Below are positions 12,262 through 24,053 of a stretch of 64,000 nt of DNA, piece by piece. Position numbers and translations under genes: made by a program. The notes beneath the pieces are model-generated. The model saw only the letters and a program-made list of their open reading frames with translations. It searched no databases and was not told the DNA's origin. Numbering within the stretch: position 1 is the first letter of the stretch; every line of letters begins with the position of its first letter. This DNA comes from Podarcis raffonei. Taxonomy: Eukaryota > Chordata > Lepidosauria > Squamata > Lacertidae. Where the stretch lies: NCBI RefSeq assembly GCF_027172205.1, contig NC_070617.1:1433501-1497500 (forward strand), given 5' to 3'.

Positions 12262-12335
12262 GTCCCATGCAGAGATCGAACCTGTGACCCAGACTTTATC
12301 AGCACCACACTCTAGCCAACTGAACTATCCAGGTG
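12262..12335 (-). repeat. tRNA-Ile-like sequence (SINE head or tRNA pseudogene)
   Basis: The minus strand reads GGATAGTTCAGTTGGC, then TAGAGTGTGGTGC, then GGTTCGATCTCTGC. This matches tRNA-Ile order: A box, anticodon arm with GATAA, B box. Stem mismatches make it unlikely to be a working tRNA. It abuts the LTR-like repeat at 11651-12227, so it may be the head of a composite element. Confidence 0.5.
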
Positions 12336-13039
12336 GAAGATAAAATACCTGTTACCCAGTTATATTACCCAAAAAGCCTTGCTGGATCAGACTGGGAGTC
12401 CATCTAGTCTAGCCTCCTGTTCCCACATAAACGAGTTCTTTATGCAGCACCCACAATACCAATGTAAGTTGAGCACTTATATACTGTTGTAGAAAAAAAT
12501 TGGGTTTATCTGTCAGAGAAAAGTGAGTGGAGGCAGGAACCAGGAGAAAGAAAGCAAGGAAGACCCTTTTTGTCTTGCAACAGAGTCCCCCCACACACAC
12601 CCCGCAAGGAGGTGAGGACTCAGAACAAAGGTGTGTCACAGCTTTTAAATACATTAGAAATTGCCCAGTCCCTTAGCCAAAGATCACCCAAAAGCATCAC
12701 AGAAAGAGGTGGTCTACAACAGAAATCCGAGAGCTCAGCTTGTCTCCCATTTGTCAAGATAATCTGATAAGGTTTGCTGGTTGCCCTCACCTTGGCCAGT
12801 CTGGGCCATGCTTTTGAAATAGTAAATACCTTAGCAATACCTTAGTTCTTTAATCCAGTTCACAGACTTACCCTATTCATACACACAATATGCCCTTTGG
12901 ACAGGATTTGAAGGATCTGTAAGTGAAAAGAACTATTGGGAGAGGTATTTCCAAGACATTTCCTTCTGCAGAGGAAATATTTGGGGTCATTAAGAGTCAA
13001 GATGGCTTCAGGATTGCTCTCCTGTACTATTTAAGGCAT

Positions 13040-15000
13040 GTGGTTTAGGTAGAATAGAATAGAATAGAATAGAATAGAATAGAATAGAATAGAATTTATT
13101 ATTTATACCCTGCCAATCTGGCTGGGTTTCCCCAGCCACTCTCTGGGCGGCTTCCAACAAAGTATTAAAATACAGTAGTCTATTAAACATTAAAAGCTTC
13201 CCTAAACAGAGCTGTCTTCAGATGTCTTCTAAAAATCTGGTAGTTCTTTGTCTCTTTGACATCTGCTGGGAGGGTGTTCCGCAGGGTGGGTGCCACTACC
13301 GAGAAGGCCCTCTGCCTGGTTCCCTGTAACCTCACTTCTCGCAGTGAGGAAACCACCAGAAGGCCCTCGTCACTGGACCTCAGTGTCCTGGCAGAATGAT
13401 GGGGGTGGAGACTCTCCTTCAGGTATACTGGACCGAGGCCATCTAGGGCTTTCAAGGTCAGCACTAACACTTTGAATTGTGCTCGGAAATGTACTGGGAG
13501 CCAATGTAGGTCTTTCAAGACTGGTGTTATGTGGTCTTGGCGGCCGCTCCCAGTCACCAGTCTAGCTGCCGCATTATGGATTGGTTGCAGTTTCCAAGTC
13601 ACCTTCAAACGTAGTCCCATGTACAGCACATTGCAGTAGTCCAAGTGGGAGATAACTAGAGCATGCACCACTCTGGCCAGACAGTCCGCAGGCAGATAGG
13701 GTCTCAGCCTGCGTACCAGATGGAGCTGGTAAACAGCTGCCCTGGACACAGAATTGACCTGCGTCTCCATGGACAGCTGTGAGTCCAAAATGACTCCCAG
13801 GCTGCACACCTGGTCCTTCAGGGGCACAGTTACCCCATTCATGACCAGGGAGTCCTCCACACCCACCCGCCTCCTGTCCCCCAAGAACAGTACTTCTGTC
13901 TTGTCAGGATTCAACCTCAATCTGTTAGCTGTCATCCATCCTCCAACCGCCTCCAGACACTCACACAGGATCTTCACTGCCTTCACTGGTTCTGATTTGA
14001 AAGAAAGGTAGAGCTGGGTATCATCCGCATACTGATGAACCCCCAACCCAAATCCCCTGATGATATCTCCAAACAGCTGCATGTAGATGTTAAAAAGCAT
14101 AGGGGAGAGGACAGAACCCTGAGGCACCCCACAAGTGAGAGCCCAGGGGTCTGAACACTCATCCCCTACCACCACTTTCTGAACACGGCCCAGGAGGAAG
14201 GAGCGGAACCACTGTATGACCGTGCCCCCAGCTCCCAGTCCCTCTAGACAGTCCAGAAGGTTGTTATGGTCGATTGTATCAAAAGCCGCTGAGAGATCCA
14301 GCAGAACTAGGAAACAGCTCTCACTTTTCTCCCTAGCCCGCTGGAGATCATCGACCAGCATGACCGAGGCAGTTTCAGTCCCATGATGAGGCCTGAATCC
14401 CGACTGGAAGGGATCCAAATGGTCCGCTTCTTCCAGGCGTGCCTGGAGTTGTTCAGCAACCACTCGCTCAAGCACCTTGCCCAAGAATGGTAAATTTGAG
14501 ACTGGATGATAGTTGGCCATGTTGGCCGGGTCTAGAATTGTTTTTTTTAAGAAGCAGTTTAAGGACTGCCTCTTTCAGGAGGCCTGGGAAGGCTCCCTCA
14601 CAGAGAGAAGCATTCACCACCCCACAGAGCCCATCGCCCAGCCTTTCCCGACTAGCTTTTATAAGCCAGGATGGGCAAGGATCAAGGAGACAGGTGGTTG
14701 GTTTCACTCGTCCAAGCAGCCTGTCCACATCCTTGGAGATAACAGATTGGAATTGATCCCACACAACTTGACTCTAGCACTCTCCCCACCCCGGCCCTGC
14801 TCCCACGGTGGAGTCTACCTCTTCCCAAATCTGAGCTACTTTATCTGCAAAAAATTTTGCAAAATCATTGCAGGAGATCATGTGGCCCGTACTGGGCCCT
14901 GATGGAGCAGGTGGTTCCGCTAAATTGCGAACCACCTGAAAGAGTCTCGAATCACCTGATGCATGTGTGTTTAACCTTGTGCACTTATGAACGTTCATTT
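13040..15000 (-). mobile_element. L2-type LINE, long 3' copy
   Basis: An (AGAAT)n tail at 13052-13094 is followed by a 3' UTR and a 445-residue frame (14520-13183). The frame holds reverse transcriptase motifs: NLPFLGKVLERVV, FQSGFRPHHGTETA, LLDLSAAFDTIDH, CGVPQGSVLSPMLF and HQYADDTQLYLS. Upstream parts continue in other frames (14764-14468, 14998-14774), so at least two frameshifts are present. It lies between the divergent V2R genes A and B. The L2 assignment rests on these motifs. Confidence 0.88.
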
Positions 15001-15827
15001 TATTTATGACGCCTTAGGATTCTTATAACAATGCTGATGTAAGTTGAGTGGTTACTGGGCACATCAACTAGTCACTGTGTGTGTTTTTCAGCTCCCATAT
15101 GCATATAATTCTTCCAGGAAGAGGGAATTTCTACATTTTCCCGTCACTATACATAGCTCCCAACAGGCCTTTGAGAAAACCTGTCCTGTCCAGTCAGTAT
15201 GCAAAGTCTGGAATAAACCTGGTTCCGAACTCTATTTCTTGTTCAGAAGTGTGCAATCTGTGTTCACCAGGCTGCTTCTTGCCCACTGCCTAATCTTACG
15301 TGGCCCACAACATAACCTGTGACAGGTCAAACAGCATGAAGAAGGTTGGGCTCCAGATAATTTTCACATTTTTCCCCGCGGACCACTTTCATGACTATCC
15401 GCTGTTTTCCAGTCAGCTGAGCAGCACAAGGGGCATTGCTGGAAAAGGACGCTTTTGAACCTTCCATCTCCCAATTCTGATGGAAATTTCCCATCCATCC
15501 ACCCCAGTGCTGCCATCAAGGGTATCGCCTACTTTGTTTTCCTTTACTGGAATTAAACAAAACTCTACTGGAATTATGAAACCTTAATTCATAGTATAAC
15601 GATGGATATGAAATCCTAGCCCAATTTGGAATGCGCAAACAGTCTTGCAAATTGGCTATCGTTTAAGAGCCTCTTCTTTTTGAAGACCACAAAGTCCTTG
15701 TGGTCTTTATTTTATTTTTTACTGCTAGTCTTTTGATGACCTATTAAGGAGGATAAAATAGGAACTGTTGCTGGAGTGTGATAAATATCCCCCCCCCCTT
15801 TGTCTCAGAGGCTGCAATGCTGTGCAG

Positions 15828-15866
15828 GTGATTATCTCTTGCGATTATGATAATAACTATGATTAC
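15828..15866 (+). promoter_or_regulatory. Conserved V2R upstream block (gene B)
   Basis: Plus strand GTGATTATCTCTTGCGATTA, then ATAACTATGATTAC. Reverse complemented, it gives TAATCATAGTTAT...TAATC...TAATCAC, the same core order as the blocks upstream of the minus-strand V2Rs. It is 252-290 bp before the gene B ATG, so the orientation relative to the gene is kept. Confidence 0.5.
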
Positions 15867-16117
15867 TTCTCCAGTTCTACAGAGAGTTCCAGTGTCCAGC
15901 AGCAAAACATCTAACCGAGACAGAGGGTTGCTTTTAATATCTCCTGCACCATTCAGAGCTGGGGCTTGAGGTGCAGAGGGCTGCATCAGTCTGATTGCTA
16001 AAACTTTGTATCGTCTCACCCTGGCTTCAGTCTTCTGAGTGAGTGTACATTCAAGCCAGAGACTTGTCGATGTAGGAACAGGTTATTTGGTTTCTAGAAA
16101 GGAGGTTTTCATGCAGT

Positions 16118-19100
16118 ATGGTGATATTTGTGGTCTTGGTATTAGTACTGCTTCCTCAAGCAGTGTGCAAGGTTCCTATTTCTAGATGCAATGTTAGTCG
16201 CCCTCTTCCTATTCATCACAAGTATCATCAGTCAGGAGACCTCATAATTGGTGGCATTATTTCTCATATCTTCCGTTTTTTAGATATGATTTGCTTCCAA
16301 AACCGTCCCTCTCCTGAACTTTTTGGTGATCTCATGTAAGGAGTTGGGTTTTCTTAAATGTACCATATCTATCCTGATAATGTTTGTTGCTGGTCTGATT
16401 CTATTATAGTCTTCAAAATCTATGGGCCTATTTGCCTGCAATATGGTCGGTTGTATTCAATCTGTAGATGTTGCAATACCTGGGAATTTTATCCACATTG
16501 GTCTAAAGAGATGGCGGGGGGCACTTATAGCTTCCTTAAAGAAAAAAAATTAATGATAGCCAGTATCAGTAACATAGTAGATAACCTGGATTTAAATATA
16601 TTACATGTGCTATTTAAAAGCTACCAAAAGAGGGCTATTGTTTGAATAAAATGCATGCAAGTCAAAAGTTGAGGTGTGAATGTAAAAAATCAATTCATGT
16701 GTTCTTCAACCTTGGCCATATAGTGCAAGAATGTTTAGTAGTTGAGTATTGACTTGAAATCTTTAGCACACTCATTGTAAGGTGGCAATTTCTTTCATTT
16801 TAGAGTTCTGACGCAGCACTACCAGCACATCCTGGCCTTGGTTTTTGCTTTAAAAGAAATAAATGAAAATCCCCAGATCTTAGCCAACATCAGCCTGGGT
16901 GCCCATGTCTGTAACAGTGAATTCAGTGCACGATCCATATATGTTGCCTCCATGGAACTTCTCTCCACAAAGGGCAAGTTTTTTCCTAACTACAAGTGTG
17001 ATACCCGGGAAAATCTGGTAGCGGTCATTGGGGGGCCTAATTCTGATGTTGATTTCAACATGGCAGACATGCTGTATAACTACAAGATCCCGCAGGTACG
17101 TTGTTCACATAAAGCACAAGAATTTAGAGAGCTATTGTCTATCCTGCTTTCTTCAAAGTGAAGTTTTTATTGCGGATATTATAAAGAGGGTTTGAGATAA
17201 ATCGGAACACCTTTTACTCAGTTTAGGCATAACATTCTGTCCAAGAAAAAGAATATTTACAGTTGATTCAGAGTTGGCTATTCTGGTATTCATGCACATA
17301 ACCACTTACAGGGAAATAAAGAAATTTTCTACAATCTTGAAGGTTTTTGTTACTGCAAATATTGGCTAGGATCCAAAGGGCAACTAGCTTCTGATAGGCC
17401 AAATATTATATTTTGTTTTCTTTCAGTTTTTAGATCTGAGGGGATTTTCAGAAACAATTTGTGGAGCAATATATTTGTTAGATATGAGCGTCTGAGGGAT
17501 GGAGAGCGGGACATATTTTTTAAAAAAAGAAATGTTCATTTATTTATTTATTTATCCACCCATTCATCCATCCATCCCCCACATTATTCCCAGACAGGGA
17601 CTCAGTGTGGCTTACAGATAAAAAACACAAATGGCTAAAAACATACTTTAAAAAAAAACAATTAAACATTAATACAATAACTTAAATTTTAAACTACAAT
17701 GCTTTTATGCAACATATTAGTTAATATTCAAAGAAATGAAAAATTCCAGCATATTGTGTGTTCCATAATAATTAGCCTTGAACTGCACCACATTGTGCTT
17801 GGGATCATGTAAAATAGTTGTTCGGAACCAGGCACACTTCTGTTGTAGGTAAGTAAGAGGTAGCTCTAATAATGGAATGTCAGGACATATTTTGGCTGCC
17901 AGCTCCATGTCACAGCAAATTCTAAAAAAGAAAAAGAAACAAAAAACCCAATAAGGGATATAAACAAAGTTATGGGGAATGCAATGTTCCTAAACTAAAT
18001 TTACTGACCAGTGTTTCGAACCAGTGTGCCATGATCCAAGTTCAAAGCATAACAGAATACAAACATCTTTAGCTCTTCATCGCTTGATGTGCTTTTCATC
18101 TCCAGTATGTTGGGAAGATAAATAGGGTGCAAGCACAGTTTGCTGCCCTGACCTGGTCCACTGGCATCCCAGCTCTTGACCTGTTTATACCTCAGTGCTC
18201 CTGTCTGCAACCCTTGTGGAATATCTACCGCAGCTTGGCAGCAAATCTTCTGTGTGGATGCATTAAATAACAATAGTATCATATGGTGATTATTTGCAGA
18301 TAGAGCAGAATCTATCAGTGCAACTGGGAGGAAGGGCCATTTTTTACTGTCCCTCTTCCACCCTGGAGTTCCCCATGCCCACTTCTACAAATGGGAGGGG
18401 GGCTCTCATTAGCAATGCTTGGTTTCTGTGGAATACTGCAATGGGGAAAGAGATCACCAAAAACGATCTCATTTCCAATACAGCTGATGGACCATAAGCA
18501 CTGGATCAAACCCAGTGTCTATGCCTTCTTCAGTCTATCACACCTGTAGGAACTGAGAAGATTTTGAATCATGATGGTTCATAGATATTCACTTAAGTAA
18601 CAAGATGAAATCTGGATGGGATCTCGGTAGATATTTGGGGAGATGCATAATCATTTTGCAGCACACACCCCAACACAAAATTTGTTTTACTTTGGAAAAC
18701 ATCGTCTTAGAAATAACTTTTCCATCTCCTCGTTTGAAATGTTGTTTAGCTCTCCTATGGCTCTGCCCTAATAACGGATAACAAAATGCAAGGAGTTTTC
18801 TTCCACCAGATGTTCCCGAATGTGGACCATCAGTATAAGGGCATGCTCCAGTTACTCCTTCATTTCAGGTGGACCTGGATTGGCATACTTTATTTGGATG
18901 ACAGCAATGGTAAGAGATTTGTACAGAATGTACTTCCCAAGTTCTCTCAGAGTGGCATCTGCTTTGATTTCATAGACAAAATCCCAGAACCAACATTTGC
19001 CAGCAATGCCGATGTAATGGTGGACTATGGGATTCAAATTGTAAGGGTTATCATGGGTAGCACTGCCAGTGCTTTGGTTGTACATGGGGAAATTCAGACC

Positions 19101-22100
19101 ATGGCTTATGTGAGAACAACAGTCTGCTCCTCAGCATTTTTTGATATACCAGTGAAAACAAAGGTCTGGATTATGACAGCCCAGATGGATTTCACATCAC
19201 CTTCCTTTCCAATAAGTTGTGGCATAGAGTTAATCCATGGAGCCTTATCCTTTGCAATACATTCCAGTGAGTTGCTAGGATTCCAGAAACTCCTTCAAGT
19301 AAGAAATCCTACCTTGACAAAAGGAGATGACTTTATCAGAGACTTTTGGGAACATGCATTTAAGTGTTCCTTCTTAAGATCCGTAGTAGACAATGTGGAC
19401 AGCAAAATCTGCACTGGAGAAGAGAAGCTGGAGACTCTACCTGCAACAGTTTTTGAAATGAGCATGACTGGCCACAGCTATAGCATATACAATGCTGTCT
19501 ATGCTGTGGCGCATGTTCTGCACAGCATTGAATTACTCAAATCCAAGCAGAGAGCAATTGCAAATAGAGGGGGATGGACACAACCATGGCAGGTAACACC
19601 CTCAGCAGATTAATGCATTATTATCCATATCTGTAGATGCAAAACTAATCAGAATGTGTAGGAAATTGAATTATTACCAAGCATTTTAGGGTGGTCTCCT
19701 ATATCTTCTATTTCACAGGAAATTTGTGTGTCAAATTTGCAGAATACTCCTGCAATAAAACAACAGTTTAGAGGGAAATTGTTGGTTTTGTTTTGTTTAC
19801 TTTATCCCTAGTTCTGGTTTGGTTTTTTTAAAGGCACTCTCAAATATCATGCTCATGGATTGAATTTGTTGTTGTTAAAACAACATATGTCCTTTAATAT
19901 TTAGACTTTTCAATATGGTCAGTCTGCACAAAGCTTCTAAAACACACATTAATCACAGTACTCAGCTGTGGAATATTGCCACCACATGGAATCTTACATT
20001 TTAATATCCTCTGCAATGCTTTGTTCTCTGTGTCTTTTCTATCCTACTTTAGCTCCACCACTACCTGAGATATGTTTCGTTTAACAACAGTTCTGGGGAA
20101 AAGGTATCCTTTGATGAGAATGGGTCATTAGTTGCTGGATTTGATATTATAAATTGGATCACATTCCCAAACCAATCTTTTCTTAGAGTGAGAGTTGGAA
20201 AAATAGACCCACAAGCTCATACTGGCAAAGTGCTCACCATCTCTGCAGATGACATTATATGGCCCAGCAAATTCAACCAGGTAGCGTCTGTGTTCATTTC
20301 CAGATATATCAGCCGTTGGATGAACTGGACATGGACAAAGGGGTTTATGTCCTTCATGAGCAAAACTCACCCTTTGTACGCGATAAGTCAACCAGTGCTG
20401 ACTATATAAGTTATTAAGGCATGTCAGCTCATTAATGTTGGGGTGGGTGCTGTGTGTTAGGGTTAGTCTTGAAAAGTGAGTCAGAGTCTGTGTTACATCT
20501 TGAATTAGTTGAACAACTGAAATTTGCTTTGAACTATTATATCTGTATCTGTATCTGCAAAGCCTACAACATGTCTGTGTGTGGCTGGAACTGTATTACT
20601 GAAGCCTTATCTTCTCCAGCAGTAAACTGTTTTGGACCTTAAGCTGCATCTGTGTGGTGTCTGGAACTGGGGACAGATTCAACTCATTTCAGCAATGCTA
20701 AAAAAGTGAAATACTATTTATATACTGTCTGTTGTCAGCCGTTAATCCTGATTTATCAGGCCCCATGATTGATAGGAGGTCTGTGTTTGTTCGGAAAAAC
20801 AGACTTCATAGTTAAATCTAAATCCAAGATTCATCAGGATGAGAGAGTTTGGATTCAGCAGATCTTAGGCTTTCCTAGCTGAGCAAAGGCTCAGTGGAAG
20901 CTACACTGGTGTAAATACCTCACCCTAGCTGAACCAAAGGTATAACATCTCAGACAATGAGGTTTAGATCAGTGCAACATAAGCTGGTGTAAGTGCCCCC
21001 CCCCCCAAGGTGGAATTCCAGTAGCATGGAAGGTGTATGACAAAGGTGGGATGGGGCAATGAGAGGCTTACACCTATTTCAAATCCCTTTCAGCTTGGTC
21101 ATGTGATCTGCAACCCAGCAGAACTTAGCCCACAAAAAAGAGTTGGTGTAACTTACACTAGCTTTCTATAGTTTGGATTTATTTAGTAGCCGCCACTCAA
21201 AGTTCTTCTCTGGCCATGCTGTGAAACTGCAATGCTTTACATTTTTTATTGATTTTAATCATATTAATGGAGGCTCCCCGAGCGATTTTGAATTCTGGTA
21301 GAACTCTTGAAGAACAACAGGAATAAAAGCTGAAACCGGGGCAGAGGAAGTTTAGTGCAGTATTCCGTTGGTTTTACACATGAGTAGAATGTCCCCCAAG
21401 GATTCCTGTCTTTCCAGAATCAAGCAGTTTCTTAATGTATAATGACCTATGATATCCAAACTCCAAAATTGTACTTTCTGACTGTTAAAATGCATTATGT
21501 CTTTCAACCGTGCACAGACACCGCCCCGTTCATTGTGTAATGACAACTGTCATCTGGGTTATAGGAGGGCTAAGAAGGAAGGGAGACCATTTTGTTGCTA
21601 TGATTGTTTGCCTTGTCCAGAATGGAAGATCTCAAATAAGACAGGTAAGAAATATCATGTACAAAAGCTTTAAAAATATATATATATATTGTTGGTATCC
21701 ATAATATTGCCAAGAAAAAGAACGATATGATGACTGATTGTGTCTAGCACCTCATCTAAGAAAAGGCAAAACATATTACACTATGTTCCAATAAAAGCTG
21801 AGGTGGTACTATCTTCGAGATTGTGCTGTGCAAAGAGAGAAGGCAACTTCAGTTTTAGGATTAAGAAAGATTTTGTCTGAAGCTTAATATGAGATGTTCC
21901 AAGTACAAGGTTTCTCTGGATCATCTCAACATCATTACATTTTTTTGGTCATGAAATTAGCTTTCAATGATCAGCCCTCATAGAACACTTTTGAATTTTA
22001 AGGAATTATTAATGTATTGCCCCATATACGGGGCTACCATATATAAAAAGCTCTTTTTTTTACAGACATGGATGACTGCATTCAATGTCAAGAAGATCAA

Positions 22101-22967
22101 TATCCAAACCGTGGCCAGGATTTATGCGTTCCAAAAAAGATAAGCTTCTTGTCTTATGATGAACCTTTGGGGACCAGTTTGTCCATTTTTGCTCTTGCCT
22201 TCTCTTTCCTCACAGCTCTGGTACTTGGAGTCTTCATTAAGCACAAAGACACTCCCATAGTCAAAGCCAACAACCGGAGCCTCACCTACGGTCTCCTCAT
22301 CTCCCTACTGCTCTCCTTCCTTTGTGTATTCCTATTCATTGGTCAGCCTGAGAAGATACCATGCCTCTTTCGACAACCTGCGTTTGGCATTATCTTCTCA
22401 ATGGCAGTTTCTTGTGTCTTGGCCAAAACCATCACTGTGATCATGGCTTTCATGGCGACCAAGCCTGGGTCCAGGATGAGGAAATGGATAGGGAAAAGAC
22501 TGGCCTTTTCCATTGTTCTGTCGTGCTCCCTTATTCAAACCACTATTTGTGCTGTGTGGCTGGCAACCTCTCCCCCGTTCTTGTATTTTGACATGCACTC
22601 AATGACCGAAGAAATTGTTCTGGAATGTAATGAAGGTTCAGTTATTATGTTCTACTGTGTTTTGGGCTTTATGGGCTTCCTAGCCATTGTCAGCTTCACT
22701 GTGGCTTTCCTAGCCAGGAAATTACCCGACAGTTTTAATGAAGCCAAGTTTATCACCTTCAGTATGCTTCTGTTTTGCAGTGTTTGGTTGTCCTTTGTTC
22801 CCACCTACCAGAGCACCAAGGGAAAATACATGGTGGCCGTGGAGATCTTCTCCATCTTAGCTTCCAGCGCGGGGTTACTGATTTGTATATTTATACCAAA
22901 ATGCTATATAATTGTGGTTAGGCCTGAGTTGAACACTAGGGGGCAACTAATAAGGATAAATGATTAA
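16118..22967 (+). CDS. V2R vomeronasal receptor B (class C GPCR), six exons, intact
   Basis: Exons 16118-16335, 16804-17095, 18750-19592, 20053-20280, 21518-21644 and 22066-22967. All junctions are AG/GT with matching phases; the total is 2610 nt or 869 residues with no stop. The signal peptide is [17 protein letters not shown]. The Venus-flytrap spans exons 1-4 ([48 protein letters not shown]). The cysteine-rich domain has CNDNCHLGY and CCYDC; its usual CPEGKIS reads CPEWKIS, with Trp in place of a normally conserved Gly. Exon 6 has the seven helices with [33 protein letters not shown] and [10 protein letters not shown]. The exon 4 donor GTAGCG is weaker than the others. An AATAAA near 23454 could end the transcript. 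The ligand is unknown. Confidence 0.93.
17530..17700. repeat. (TTTA)n/(ATCC)n and a degraded repeat
   Basis: Short TTTA and ATCC runs are followed by CAGTGTGGCTTACAG, resembling the end of an old LINE. The family is unclear. It is in intron 2 of gene B. Confidence 0.4.
17717..18282 (-). other. Unrecognised exon-like minus-strand segments
   Basis: Two open minus-strand segments, 18282-18001 and 17908-17717, read like protein ([60 protein letters not shown]). Between them is a strong pyrimidine tract ending TTTTTTAG, which looks like a splice acceptor at about 17923. The upstream donor (GTCAGT) gives a phase that does not join the two open frames. I do not recognise the protein. It may be a relic of another gene in intron 2 of gene B, or chance. 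Confidence 0.3.
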
Positions 22968-23716
22968 AATTCTTAATTCCTATTTTCCAACTATAGCTAC
23001 AATTAGCTGTCATTCTGTTCCATTTTAAGGAATAGAATATTTTGTCGTTGTCATCATTACAGGCATGAACAATTACAGGCATGAACAATTTCTTGCTCTG
23101 GGAAGAAGTATTCAATCATAGATAGCTGCATGAGGAGCTGTGTTTTTCAGGTTTTATATTTATTCCCATCATTAGAATGAATGTAAGCCTGATTAGATAT
23201 TATGCTTGATCATTAAATATGTGGTCACAACTGCCAGCTCAAAATACCCAAGTTTATGTTTTTTCCCCATGTTGAATGGGGAATGAATGAATGGGGAGTC
23301 TACAATCAATTTGGTTACAACCAGTTCTAAATTTGTTTTAGGTGTTCTATTGTTTTTGATTTTTTTTTAAAAAAACTGTGTTTTATTTTAGCTTGAAGTA
23401 TATATATTTTCACTTACATGAGTTTTTGCCACCTTGTCTCCTTGGATATATAAAATAAAGAAACCTGCGTGCATTTGCTTGTAGCTTCCTCTTTGTGTTT
23501 TGGAACTCAATCAATCGATATCAGTCACAATATCATGGGAAGAGAGCCCCCTTCAGCATTGCAAGAGAGGGTGTGCCCAGTGTATTGACATAGATCTGGG
23601 GTACCAAAGCGTGTTAGTGAACGGTAAAAGTTAAAGTATATAGATAATATTTAGGATATGAAGGGGAAACACAAGTTGCAGAAATGTGCCAGGTAATAAA
23701 TTCGTGAGTTAGCTTA
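22968..23716. other. Region 3' of V2R gene B
   Basis: AT-rich sequence holds a likely 3' UTR with AATAAA near 23454. A short direct duplication of ACAGGCATGAACAATT lies at about 23060-23090. I see no further gene. Confidence 0.4.
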
Positions 23717-23815
23717 TGGCAGGCATGTCCAACAGGTAGACCTGTAGATCATAGATCGATTAAAATACAGCTTAAAATCAGATGAAGATCAAAGTAAAAT
23801 CAGATGGCAGCCCTC
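23717..23815. mobile_element. Probable hAT miniature element fragment
   Basis: It begins GGCAGGCATGTCCAACAGG, then GTAGACCTGTAGATC, a motif typical of squamate hAT-like miniature elements. The other end was not found. Confidence 0.3.
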
Positions 23816-23904
23816 CGGCCCAACTATTTATGCTGGTCTTATATGGGCCAGTTGGAAGAGCTAGGGAGGCCACCTACATGCAGGGACTTATAGAAGGTCC
23901 TTAG

Positions 23905-24053
23905 AAAGGAGGGGGAGTCAGACTGGGCCCCAACCAAAGGCATGGCAGAGCAGCTCCATCTTGCAGGCCCTGCGGAAAGATGTCAAATCCTGCAGGGCTC
24001 TGGTCTCTTGCGACAGAGCGTTCCACAAGGCTGGGGCCAGGGGCTGCTGAGAA
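23905..24053 (-). mobile_element. LINE C-terminal fragment (L2-like)
   Basis: The minus strand encodes WNALSQETRALQDLTSFR and then RACKMELLCHAFG, resembling the C-terminus of L2-type ORF2. The copia-like element is inserted at its edge. Confidence 0.5.

Noticed and set aside
11841-12308. 155-residue minus-strand frame rich in Pro, Glu and Ser
   Set aside because: It lies within a GC-rich repeat with LTR-like ends and beside a tRNA-like unit; low-complexity composition and no host domain.
12262-12335. Functional tRNA-Ile gene
   Set aside because: The stems carry mismatches and it adjoins a repeat; a SINE head or pseudogene is more likely.
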